Positions 43,629 to 51,870 of a DNA stretch of 64,000 nucleotides are shown piece after piece. Source of the stretch: an uncultured Flavobacterium sp. (lineage in GTDB: Bacteria; Bacteroidota; Bacteroidia; Flavobacteriales; Flavobacteriaceae); assembly GCF_946478785.1 (NCBI RefSeq), contig NZ_CAMLDD010000006.1, positions 124,001 to 188,000 of the forward strand. Direction: 5' to 3'. The notes below the pieces were generated by a model that saw only the letters and a program-made list of their open reading frames with translations, was not told the DNA's origin and made no database searches. Made by a program: the position numbers and the translations under genes. The first letter of the stretch is position 1; every line of letters begins with the position of its first letter.

Positions 43629-44744
43629 ATGAAATACTACATTATTGCTGGCGAAGCCTCTGGTGATTTACACGGCTCTAATTTAATGAAAGCCTTATAT
43701 CAAGAAGATCCCGAAGCTGAAATTAGATTTTGGGGAGGCGATTTAATGCAAAAAACTGGTGGGACTTTAGTAAAGCACTACCGAGAATTGGCCTTCATGG
43801 GATTTATAGAAGTAGTTTTTAATTTGAAAACAATCCTAAACAATATTAAATTCTGCAAAAAAGATATTTTAGAATTCAAACCTGATGTCATTATTTTTAT
43901 TGATTATCCGGGATTCAATATGCGTATTGCAAAATGGGCAAAAGAATTACATTATAAAACTCATTATTACATTTCGCCTCAAATTTGGGCCTGGAAAGAA
44001 AGCCGAATCAAAGCAATAAAAAATGATGTGAATAAAATGTTTGTGATTTTGCCTTTCGAAAAAAGTTTTTATGAAGACAAACATCATTTTCCGGTAGAAT
44101 TTGTGGGACATCCGTTAATTGATGCTATTCACAACCAACCTGTTTTTGATGAGGCTGTTTTTAGAAAAGAAAATCAATTGAGTGACAAACCAATTATTGC
44201 TGTTTTACCAGGTAGTCGTAAACAGGAAATCACGAAGATGTTAAGCGTAATGCTAAGCGTTGTTGATGATTTTAAGGATTACCAATTTGTCATTGCAGGA
44301 GCACCTAGCCAGGATTTTGAGTTTTATGAACAATTTATTTCGAATAAAAACATAAAATTTATTTCAAACAAAACATATGATTTGCTTAGATCTTCAACAG
44401 CAGCTTTAGTAACTTCGGGAACTGCAACTTTAGAAACTGCACTTTTTAAAGTACCGGAAGTTGTTTGTTATAAAGGCAGCTGGGCATCCTATCAAATTGC
44501 AAAACGTATTATTACTTTAAAATACATTTCTCTTGTCAACTTAATTATGGATGAAGAAGTCGTAACCGAATTGATTCAAAACGATTGCAATACCAAAAGA
44601 ATCAAGGAAGAATTGCAAAAATTATTAACTCCTGATTATCGTCAGGAAGTATTAAAAAAATATGATGTCTTAGAACAAAGACTTGGAGGAATCGGCGCCA
44701 GTAAAAAAACTGCCAGACTTATTGTTGACGATTTAAAAAAATAA
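43629..44744 (+). CDS. lpxB: Lipid-A-disaccharide synthase
   Basis: Family GT19 enzyme joining UDP-diacylglucosamine and lipid X in lipid A synthesis, at the inner face of the membrane. The 371 aa protein has YYIIAGEASGDLHGSNLMKA at the start, FWGGDLMQKTGG near residue 34, IFIDYPGFNMRIAKWAK near 90, YYISPQIWAWKESRI near 114, VGHPLIDAI near 160, LPGSRKQEI near 194, and SGTATLETALF near 262. Normal length. It is followed after 13 bases by an NlpC/P60 lipoprotein and then comEC, one operon by spacing. Confidence 0.95.
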   Translation: MKYYIIAGEASGDLHGSNLMKALYQEDPEAEIRFWGGDLMQKTGGTLVKHYRELAFMGFIEVVFNLKTILNNIKFCKKDILEFKPDVIIFIDYPGFNMRIAKWAKELHYKTHYYISPQIWAWKESRIKAIKNDVNKMFVILPFEKSFYEDKHHFPVEFVGHPLIDAIHNQPVFDEAVFRKENQLSDKPIIAVLPGSRKQEITKMLSVMLSVVDDFKDYQFVIAGAPSQDFEFYEQFISNKNIKFISNKTYDLLRSSTAALVTSGTATLETALFKVPEVVCYKGSWASYQIAKRIITLKYISLVNLIMDEEVVTELIQNDCNTKRIKEELQKLLTPDYRQEVLKKYDVLEQRLGGIGASKKTARLIVDDLKK

Positions 44745-44757
44745 TAAATTTATCGTT

Positions 44758-45240
44758 TTGAAAAAAACATGCTTATTAATTTTTCTTTTTATTTTGTTTG
44801 CATCATGTAAAACAGGTTCAACTTCTGTAAGTAAAGAACCTAAACATGAAACAAAATACATTGTAAATAATTTAATTGAAACGGCAACTGATAATATTGG
44901 TGTTCGTTACAAAGCTGCAGGAACTACTAAAACAGGTTTTGATTGTTCAGGTTTGGTGTTTTATACTTTTAAAACAGAAAATATTCAACTACCCAGAAGC
45001 TCTTTCGAACAATCTAAAATTGGAAAAATAATCAAATTAAGCGATGCCAAAAAAGGAGATTTAATATTTTTTAAAACCAATAAAAGCAAGCAGATCAATC
45101 ATGTTGGACTCATAACAGAAGTCAGCCGTGAAGAAATAAAATTTGTGCATTCTTCTACATCCAAAGGAGTTATTATTTCATCTACCAAAGAAACCTATTA
45201 TAAAAATTCATTTGTTCAAATCAATAGAATGGTTGAATAA
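44758..45240 (+). CDS. NlpC/P60 (C40) peptidase lipoprotein
   Basis: A 160 aa cell-wall hydrolase that cuts peptide stems. It starts at TTG (TTGAAAAAA) and has a lipoprotein signal (KKTCLLIFLFILFASC, lipobox Cys at residue 17). The catalytic Cys is in KTGFDCSGLVFYTF near 64, the His in QINHVGLITEV near 119, and a polar third residue follows in KFVHSSTSKGV. It is anchored at a membrane facing the periplasm. It lies in an operon between lpxB and comEC. Confidence 0.9.
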   Translation: MKKTCLLIFLFILFASCKTGSTSVSKEPKHETKYIVNNLIETATDNIGVRYKAAGTTKTGFDCSGLVFYTFKTENIQLPRSSFEQSKIGKIIKLSDAKKGDLIFFKTNKSKQINHVGLITEVSREEIKFVHSSTSKGVIISSTKETYYKNSFVQINRMVE

Positions 45241-45286
45241 AATATAAAAAACAGAATTTTCTTATATTTTTTAATACTTTTATAAA

Positions 45287-47326
45287 ATGAAAGTATTAAA
45301 TTTCCCTTTGACAAAAATTACGATTTGTTTTACATTAGGCATTTTGGCAGCCTATTATTGGCAACCTTGTCTGCATATTATAAACTTGGCTTTAATAGCT
45401 TTATTAAGTTTGTTATTCTGTTTGTATTTTTTATCCAGAAAACGAAAGAAATTTATCATTCCCTTTAGTATAAATACTTATTTTATATCATTTTTTATTG
45501 GTTGCCTAACCTTATTTTTTCATACCGAATCTTTACACAAGACAAATTATACAAATTGTAAAAAAGCTTTTGGAAAACCTCAAAATATTACACTTTGTCT
45601 TCGGGAAAAATTAAAAGGCAATGATTATAATGACAGATATATTGCTTTGATTAAACAAATTGATAATCACAATTATTCAGGAAGAATTATCATCAACATT
45701 CAAAAAGACAGTTTGCCCAATACGCTGATAATTGGAAACATAATCCGCTTAAAAACTATATTACAACACAATCCTGTACCCAAAAATCCTAACCAGTTTG
45801 ATTACAGCAAATACTTAAAGGACAAACAAATTTATGCCCAGGTTTATGCTGCTAAATCAGAAATCAGCATTAGTAAAACTATACATAAAGACATCTGGTA
45901 TTACACGGCAAAATTACATTCGAGAATTTTACTTAATCTCAGGCAAAATCATTTTAATCCTAATGAAATGAATGTTGCCTTAGCGCTTATTTTAGGTCAA
46001 AGACAAGAAATATCACCCGACATTGTTCATGATTATCAATTCTCGGGCGCAACGCACATTCTTTCTGTTTCAGGACTGCATGTTGGTTTTATAATGTTGT
46101 TTATGGGTTTTATCTTAAAACCTATTGCTAACACACGAAAAGGTTCACTCGTAAAATTAATTGCTATTTTAGCCTCATTAGTCATATTTGCAATAATCTC
46201 CGGTCTATCACCAAGTGTTTTGCGTTCGGTGGTAATGTTCTCATTTCTGGCAATAGGAAATCATTTGCGACGAAGTGGCAATACCTATCACACTTTAGTA
46301 GTTTCCATACTGCTGATATTGCTTTTCGCACCTCATTTTTTGTTTGACATTGGTTTTCAGCTTAGTTATTTGGCATTATTTTTTATTCTTTGGCTACAGC
46401 CGATATTAAAAACCTTATGGAATCCTAAAAATAAAATTATAATCAACATTTGGAATGTCTTAACCGTTTCGTTTGCTGCACAAATAGGAACATTGCCCCT
46501 TTGTTTATATTATTTCCATCAGTTTCCAGGATTATTCTTTGTAACTAATATTATTATTATTCCTATTTTATCTTTCGTGATGATTATTGGAATAATCGTT
46601 ATGATGTTGGCTGGTTTAAATGCTTTACCACTATTTTTAATTCAGCTTTTAGAGAAAAGCATATATCTATTAAATAAAATTATTCATTTTGTAGCTTCTT
46701 TTGATTCCTTTGTAATAAGAGACATTAGTTTTAATAATTATTATTTATTTGCATTTTACCTATGGATAACTTTTACCATAATTTGGATAAAAAAACCAAA
46801 TTATTTAAAATTGACTGGAGTATTAGGATCAATAATTATTCTGCAGCTTGCTTTTCTACTAACTAAAAAAAACATACAGAGCCAACAGGAAATTATTATT
46901 TACAACATAAAGAAAAGAACAATCATTTCTGAAAGAAATGGAGAAAATGTTACCTTTTTTTGTAATGATGATTTTTTTAAAGAAGTAACAAAAAACAACA
47001 TTTTAAATTCTTATCTGGTTGGCAATTATAGTAATCTGAAAAAGAAAGCCAGAATTAAAAACACGTTATATTATAACAACAATAAGATTTTTATCATTGA
47101 TAGTTCCGGTGTATATCAAAAAAAGATGAACCCTGATATTTTACTTTTAACTCAGTCTCCAAAAATCAATCTGGATCGAATTCTAAAAAATTTACATCCT
47201 AAAATAATTATTGCCGATGCATCTAATTCATATTCCATTCAAAAATACTGGAAAGCAAGTTGTTTAAAACAAAAAATCCCTTTTCATGCGACAAGTGAAA
47301 AGGGATATTATAAATTGTTGAATTAA
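45287..47326 (+). CDS. comEC: ComEC/Rec2 family DNA-uptake channel protein
   Basis: A 679 aa polytopic protein with N-terminal DUF4131-type part (about 1-190) and a central Competence domain (about 215-490) containing ALALILGQRQEISPDIVHDY, ATHILSVSGLHVGF and ISGLSPSVLRSVVMF. The C-terminal region (about 525-679) is short and lacks the metallo-beta-lactamase HxHxDH motif, so it is a reduced Bacteroidota form. It likely forms the inner-membrane DNA channel in natural transformation. The other transformation genes are not in this window. Confidence 0.88.
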   Translation: MKVLNFPLTKITICFTLGILAAYYWQPCLHIINLALIALLSLLFCLYFLSRKRKKFIIPFSINTYFISFFIGCLTLFFHTESLHKTNYTNCKKAFGKPQNITLCLREKLKGNDYNDRYIALIKQIDNHNYSGRIIINIQKDSLPNTLIIGNIIRLKTILQHNPVPKNPNQFDYSKYLKDKQIYAQVYAAKSEISISKTIHKDIWYYTAKLHSRILLNLRQNHFNPNEMNVALALILGQRQEISPDIVHDYQFSGATHILSVSGLHVGFIMLFMGFILKPIANTRKGSLVKLIAILASLVIFAIISGLSPSVLRSVVMFSFLAIGNHLRRSGNTYHTLVVSILLILLFAPHFLFDIGFQLSYLALFFILWLQPILKTLWNPKNKIIINIWNVLTVSFAAQIGTLPLCLYYFHQFPGLFFVTNIIIIPILSFVMIIGIIVMMLAGLNALPLFLIQLLEKSIYLLNKIIHFVASFDSFVIRDISFNNYYLFAFYLWITFTIIWIKKPNYLKLTGVLGSIIILQLAFLLTKKNIQSQQEIIIYNIKKRTIISERNGENVTFFCNDDFFKEVTKNNILNSYLVGNYSNLKKKARIKNTLYYNNNKIFIIDSSGVYQKKMNPDILLLTQSPKINLDRILKNLHPKIIIADASNSYSIQKYWKASCLKQKIPFHATSEKGYYKLLN

Positions 47327-47329
47327 ATT

Positions 47330-47782
47330 TTATTCGCTTGGATGCAAAATAGCATCAGATTCAGAAATCCATGCTTTAGCACCTCCGGCTTTATAACCAA
47401 GTTTACCCAGTGCCTGAAATGTAGTTTTATTTTTTCTTACAGAAGCACTTGCAAAACAAACTTCTGGTAAATCGCGAACTCCAAATGCATTTTTTAGTTT
47501 AATATTTTGTTCTTTATCACTATCAGATGCATTGACGTCAGAAAGATCTAATTTAACTAAAATAACATTATCTCTTGACCAAACTGCAAAATCAGGAGTT
47601 TTAAAAACTTCATTTTGAAGATTATTTGGAGCACTTGAAGCAGTAAAGAAAATTAACATAGGCTTGTTTTCATCATTGCTGGCAGTTATAGCATCATCCA
47701 TACTAGTCTTCCAAACTAAATTTTGAGCTTGAAAGGATATTGAACCTAAAAAGAAAATTAGTAGAAGTAATTTTTTAATCAT
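47330..47782 (-). CDS. Thioredoxin-fold protein without the CxxC motif
   Basis: A 150 aa exported protein (signal MIKKLLLLIFFLGSISFQAQ) paralogous to the next gene. It shares the frame WKTSMDDAITASNDENKP, LQNEVFKTPDF and GYKAGGAKAWISESDAI. Where the paralogue has SDWCGWCIR, this one has SSAPNN, with three residues missing, so both redox cysteines are lost. The cis-Pro region (RDLPEVCF) remains. It cannot be a thiol oxidoreductase in the usual way and may be a binding or chaperone variant. The ATG at 47782 is chosen over an upstream extension. Confidence 0.83.
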   Translation of the reverse strand: MIKKLLLLIFFLGSISFQAQNLVWKTSMDDAITASNDENKPMLIFFTASSAPNNLQNEVFKTPDFAVWSRDNVILVKLDLSDVNASDSDKEQNIKLKNAFGVRDLPEVCFASASVRKNKTTFQALGKLGYKAGGAKAWISESDAILHPSE

Positions 47783-47944
47783 AATACATAGGATTTGGTT
47801 AGTTAGCAAAACGAAATTAACATTATATTTTAATTCTACAAGTATTTTTAGGACTAAAATTATATTATATGTTTTTTTATTTATAATTTTTTATCAAAAG
47901 GAAATATTTAACAAAATAACACTTATAATACAAGCCTTAACAAT

Positions 47945-47977
47945 AAAAAAAAATCCTTTCACAGATGTGAAAGGATT
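47945..47977 (-). terminator. Terminator after the CGWC thioredoxin gene
   Basis: AATCCTTTCACA (47952-47963) and TGTGAAAGGATT (47966-47977) form a perfect 12-bp stem. On the minus strand a run of T follows (A run on plus before 47952). Confidence 0.82.
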
Positions 47978-47998
47978 AATATTAAACAAAGTAGTGGT

Positions 47999-48466
47999 TT
48001 ACTTTTTTTGAGACTTAATTATTCCGTCTGCCACCGCCAGCCATGCTGTTGGACCTCCAGCCACATAACCAGTCTGACCAAGACCTTTAAAATTTACTTT
48101 TCCATCTTTACTTTCTGCGCTGGTAAAATAAACAGTTGGAAATCCTTGTATTCCGAAAGCTTGTTGCAATTCGGCATTTTGATTTTTAATTTCTGGAGTC
48201 TGAGCTGTTCTTCGAGGATAATCCAATTCAACTAAAATTACATTTTCCTTAGCCCATTTTTGAAATTCTGCGGTTTTTAAAACCTCGTTTTGCAATCTAA
48301 TACACCACCCACACCAATCACTTCCCGTAAAAAACATCAGCAAAGGTTTTTTTTCCTTATTACTTACTGTTATTGCTTCCCTTACATCAGTGTGCCAATT
48401 TAGTTCCTGAGCGTCTACAGCAAAAGAACCTATTATAAAAAATGCCAGTATAAATATTTTTCTCAT
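47999..48466 (-). CDS. Exported thioredoxin-family protein (CGWC)
   Basis: A 155 aa periplasmic thioredoxin-like protein with signal peptide (IFILAFFIIGSFAVDAQ). The active site is SDWCGWCIRLQNEV near residue 49-52 and the cis-Pro is in QGFPTVYFTSA near 108. It is probably a disulfide reductase or isomerase. It is paralogous to the downstream CxxC-less gene. The -7 TAAATTTG (minus, 48491-48484) lies 17 bases before the ATG. Confidence 0.9.
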   Translation of the reverse strand: MRKIFILAFFIIGSFAVDAQELNWHTDVREAITVSNKEKKPLLMFFTGSDWCGWCIRLQNEVLKTAEFQKWAKENVILVELDYPRRTAQTPEIKNQNAELQQAFGIQGFPTVYFTSAESKDGKVNFKGLGQTGYVAGGPTAWLAVADGIIKSQKK

Positions 48467-48483
48467 GTTTATTTAATTTTCTT

Positions 48484-48491
48484 CAAATTTA
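48484..48491 (-). promoter_or_regulatory. -7 element of the CGWC thioredoxin gene
   Basis: TAAATTTG on the minus strand, 17 bases before the ATG at 48466. Confidence 0.5.
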
Positions 48492-48500
48492 AACAAAATT

Positions 48501-50306
48501 TTATCTGACACCATGCATTAATTTTTTGATAATTGGAGTCATCAAAATTGAAAATAACGCAACCAAAACAGAGATAATCGTCAGCATCCAAAAGAAATAA
48601 CTTAGTCCGTGTTCGTTGGCTATTTTATCAATGTTTTCTCCAAACATACCGGCACCTTTCATTCCAATTGCTACTGCTAAATACCAAACACCAAACATAA
48701 ACGCAATCATTCTGGCCGGAACCAGTTTACTCACATAAGATAATCCAACCGGCGAAATACACAATTCTCCCATGGTATGGAAAAGATAAACCAGAATCAA
48801 CCAAATCATACTTACAGAGGCTGTCTTTGCACCCGGCTCAATTCCACTTGCACCAAAAGCAACGCAAGCCATTCCTAATGCCAATAATCCCATTCCGATT
48901 CCGTATTTCAAATTTGCAGAAGGATTATATTTACTTTCCCACCATTTTGAAAATAAGGGAGCCAAAGAAATAATGAATAATGAATTTAAAGTAGAAAACC
49001 ATGTCGCCGGAACTTCCGTTAATGGAGTAGTTACTTTATCAATTTTCAAAGTCTGCAATGTTGCATCCGATAATGACAGGTATCCTGCTGTATAATAATC
49101 TTTTGTCAGCATCCAGATGGCAATTGCCCAAATAATGATAAAACTGACACTTAGAATGATATTTGCAACAGCATACAATTTAAAAGTTTGTTTGAATAAT
49201 AAAATTAAAACCCAGGTAATAATAACCAAAGGCAAAATGGTAATTAGTGAATTAACGACTAAAAAGATAACACTCCAATTACCGACCAAAACACGATCAG
49301 TATAATCATTAGCAAAAATGGTCAGACTGTTTGGGGATTGTTCAAAAATTGCCCAGAAGAAAATAGTCAAAAAAGCGAAAAAAGTTACGGCTATTAATTT
49401 TTCTTTGGTAATCTTAGAATATTGTGTAAATCTATAAACTAATAAAATAATGAAAACAATCAAAGCCGAAAATATCGCTATAGAATTTCCATTTGGACCC
49501 AGAAAAGAAAAAAGATTTACTTTGCCACCTGATATTTTTGAAGCAGGATCATTTATCAGCCATAACAATGCTACAATTGCAGAGAAAGCTATTGCCGCCA
49601 ACTGCAATGGAGAAAAAGGATTTCTTTTATCTGTATCCAAAGCTTCCGCTTTTGCTTTGCTTTCCTTGTTTGGCTTTAAACCAATATCACCAAAAATGTT
49701 TTGAGAAAGCCAAAACTGCAACATTCCGAAGAACATAAAAATTCCTGCTAATCCAAATCCATAACTCCATCCTACTTTTTCGCCTAAATATCCGCAAAGC
49801 AAAATTCCGAAGAAAGCACCAGCATTTACTCCCATATAAAATAGAGTATAAGCTCCGTCTTTCTTTTCAGGACGATCCTTGTACATTTCAGATACTATAG
49901 AAGTCATATTAGGCTTGAAAAAACCATTTCCAAAAACCAATAATACCAATCCTAAATATATTGAAAATTCAGTTTCAACAGCCATCGATGCATGTCCTAA
50001 TGTCATCAAGACTGCTCCTACTACAACAGCCCAACGGAAACCTATTACTTTGTCGGCAAAATAACCCCCAAGCATGGTAGACAGGTAAACTAATCCAACA
50101 TAAGAGCCAAATAAGGCTGAGGCATTTTCGCGAGTCCATTCCCAACCACCATCTACAAAAGAAGTGGTTAAGAATAGTATTAATAACGAACGCATTCCGT
50201 AAAATGAAAAACGTTCCCACATCTCTGTAAAAAACAAAACGAATAAACCGGCAGGATGACCTAAAACGGTACTTTTGAAAAATTGATCTGTATTATTTTG
50301 ACTCAT
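48501..50306 (-). CDS. POT/PTR2 family peptide transporter 1
   Basis: A 601 aa major-facilitator protein of the proton-coupled oligopeptide transporter family. Marks: TEMWERFSFYGMRSLLILFL near residue 28 (ExxER-type motif), the GGYFADKVIGFRWAV signature near 80, and FYMGVNAGAFFGILLCGYLG near 155. There are about 12-14 membrane segments with a longer loop around 400-440. It imports di- and tripeptides. It lies 5 bases downstream of a paralogue and in one operon with DPP-IV. Confidence 0.92.
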   Translation of the reverse strand: MSQNNTDQFFKSTVLGHPAGLFVLFFTEMWERFSFYGMRSLLILFLTTSFVDGGWEWTRENASALFGSYVGLVYLSTMLGGYFADKVIGFRWAVVVGAVLMTLGHASMAVETEFSIYLGLVLLVFGNGFFKPNMTSIVSEMYKDRPEKKDGAYTLFYMGVNAGAFFGILLCGYLGEKVGWSYGFGLAGIFMFFGMLQFWLSQNIFGDIGLKPNKESKAKAEALDTDKRNPFSPLQLAAIAFSAIVALLWLINDPASKISGGKVNLFSFLGPNGNSIAIFSALIVFIILLVYRFTQYSKITKEKLIAVTFFAFLTIFFWAIFEQSPNSLTIFANDYTDRVLVGNWSVIFLVVNSLITILPLVIITWVLILLFKQTFKLYAVANIILSVSFIIIWAIAIWMLTKDYYTAGYLSLSDATLQTLKIDKVTTPLTEVPATWFSTLNSLFIISLAPLFSKWWESKYNPSANLKYGIGMGLLALGMACVAFGASGIEPGAKTASVSMIWLILVYLFHTMGELCISPVGLSYVSKLVPARMIAFMFGVWYLAVAIGMKGAGMFGENIDKIANEHGLSYFFWMLTIISVLVALFSILMTPIIKKLMHGVR

Positions 50307-50311
50307 TTATA

Positions 50312-51856
50312 CTATTTATTTAATTCTTTATCAACTCCATGCATTAATTTTTTGATGACAGGAGAAAGTGCTAGTAATACGATTCCGAAACCTAATCCTG
50401 TATAAAAAAGATATTCAAAAAGAACCAGGTAACTTTGTTTTGCCAAATTTAAATCCGGAGCCGTTCCATTTGAAGTATCAACCGAAGCTATGTTTGCCAA
50501 AATAGAAGCGATAAATTCAGAACTTGCGGTAGCTAAAAACCAAACCCCCATCATAAATCCTACGATTTTCGCCGGAGACAACTTAGTAACAGCAGAAAGT
50601 CCAACAGGAGACAAACATAATTCACCACAAGTATGTAAGAAATAGGTAAGGATCAACCAAATCATGGCAACTTTTCCAAGTCCAGACAAACTAATACCCA
50701 AAACCAAAGAACCAAAACCTAACCCTACAAGCAATAATGCCATAGAAAATTTCACAGCCGTATTCGGATTATATTTTCCAAGTTTTACCCATAACCACGC
50801 AAAAACAGGAGCCAATAAAATAATGAATAATGCATTAAAACTTAGAAATTGTCCTGCAGAAATAGTGTGTCCAAAAAAGTCCCTGTCTAAGATTCTGTCT
50901 GCAAATAAATTTAATGATGTGTAAGCCTGTTCGAACAAAGCCCAAAAAATAACTGTAAAAACAATCAAAATCGTCAGAGCCATTAGTTGCTCTCTTGCTT
51001 TTTTGTCTAATTGGGTGATACTGTAATAAACAATATAAATAAAGGATGCCGCACCGGCGATCATTAATGAATAGGAAACTACTTCATGACGCTGTACCAT
51101 TTGCCAAAAAACCAAAGCAGATAATACACTTACAGCATAAATAATCCATTCGTTTTTGATACCAAAAGATTTTTTTACCAACAATTCCGGAACTTTTGAT
51201 TCTCCTTTACCTTTCAATAATTTTCTTCCTGAAATGAAAGTCAACAAACCAAAAAACATACCTACACCGGCAGCACCAAATCCATAACTCCATCCATATT
51301 TTTCTCCAAGCCATACGCAGATTAAAGTAGCCAAGAAAGAACCTAAATTTATCCCCATATAAAATAAGGTAAATCCCGAATCCCTTCTTTTATCCCCAAC
51401 TTCATACAGTTCTCCTACCAACGATGAAATATTGGCTTTAAGAAAACCAACACCTACGATAATCAATGAAAGTGAAAAATAAAATATCTGTAATGCAGCA
51501 TCATCCCGTGTAATTTCACCAGTTACTGATTCTGTGGCGGCATTTCCCTCATAAGCCATTCCTAGATGACCCAATACCAGCATGATGCCTCCAAAAACAA
51601 TTGCTTTTCTGAATCCCAGATATCGGTCTGCAATAAAACCTCCAATTACCGGAACTGCATATACTAATGCAGCGTAGCTTCCTATTAGTAAATTTCCGTT
51701 TGTGTCTGTAAAAAGATGATAACGTGTTAAGTAAAAAATCAATAAGGCTTTCATTCCGTAAAACGAAAATCGTTCCCACATTTCTGTAAAAAATAATATA
51801 AAAAGTGCTTTTGGATGTCCAAAAAATTCTTCTTTGTTTACTGAGTCATTTGTCAT
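50312..51856 (-). CDS. POT/PTR2 family peptide transporter 2
   Basis: A 514 aa proton-coupled peptide transporter, paralogue of the neighbour. It has TEMWERFSFYGMKALLIFYL near residue 23, GGFIADRYLGFRKAIVFG near 76, and FYMGINLGSFLATLICVWLG near 165. It lacks the extra loop of transporter 1, so is about 90 residues shorter. It lies 14 bases after the DPP-IV gene. The pair suggests division of substrate range between the two transporters. Confidence 0.92.
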   Translation of the reverse strand: MTNDSVNKEEFFGHPKALFILFFTEMWERFSFYGMKALLIFYLTRYHLFTDTNGNLLIGSYAALVYAVPVIGGFIADRYLGFRKAIVFGGIMLVLGHLGMAYEGNAATESVTGEITRDDAALQIFYFSLSLIIVGVGFLKANISSLVGELYEVGDKRRDSGFTLFYMGINLGSFLATLICVWLGEKYGWSYGFGAAGVGMFFGLLTFISGRKLLKGKGESKVPELLVKKSFGIKNEWIIYAVSVLSALVFWQMVQRHEVVSYSLMIAGAASFIYIVYYSITQLDKKAREQLMALTILIVFTVIFWALFEQAYTSLNLFADRILDRDFFGHTISAGQFLSFNALFIILLAPVFAWLWVKLGKYNPNTAVKFSMALLLVGLGFGSLVLGISLSGLGKVAMIWLILTYFLHTCGELCLSPVGLSAVTKLSPAKIVGFMMGVWFLATASSEFIASILANIASVDTSNGTAPDLNLAKQSYLVLFEYLFYTGLGFGIVLLALSPVIKKLMHGVDKELNK

Positions 51857-51870
51857 AAAGCGCTGATTAT

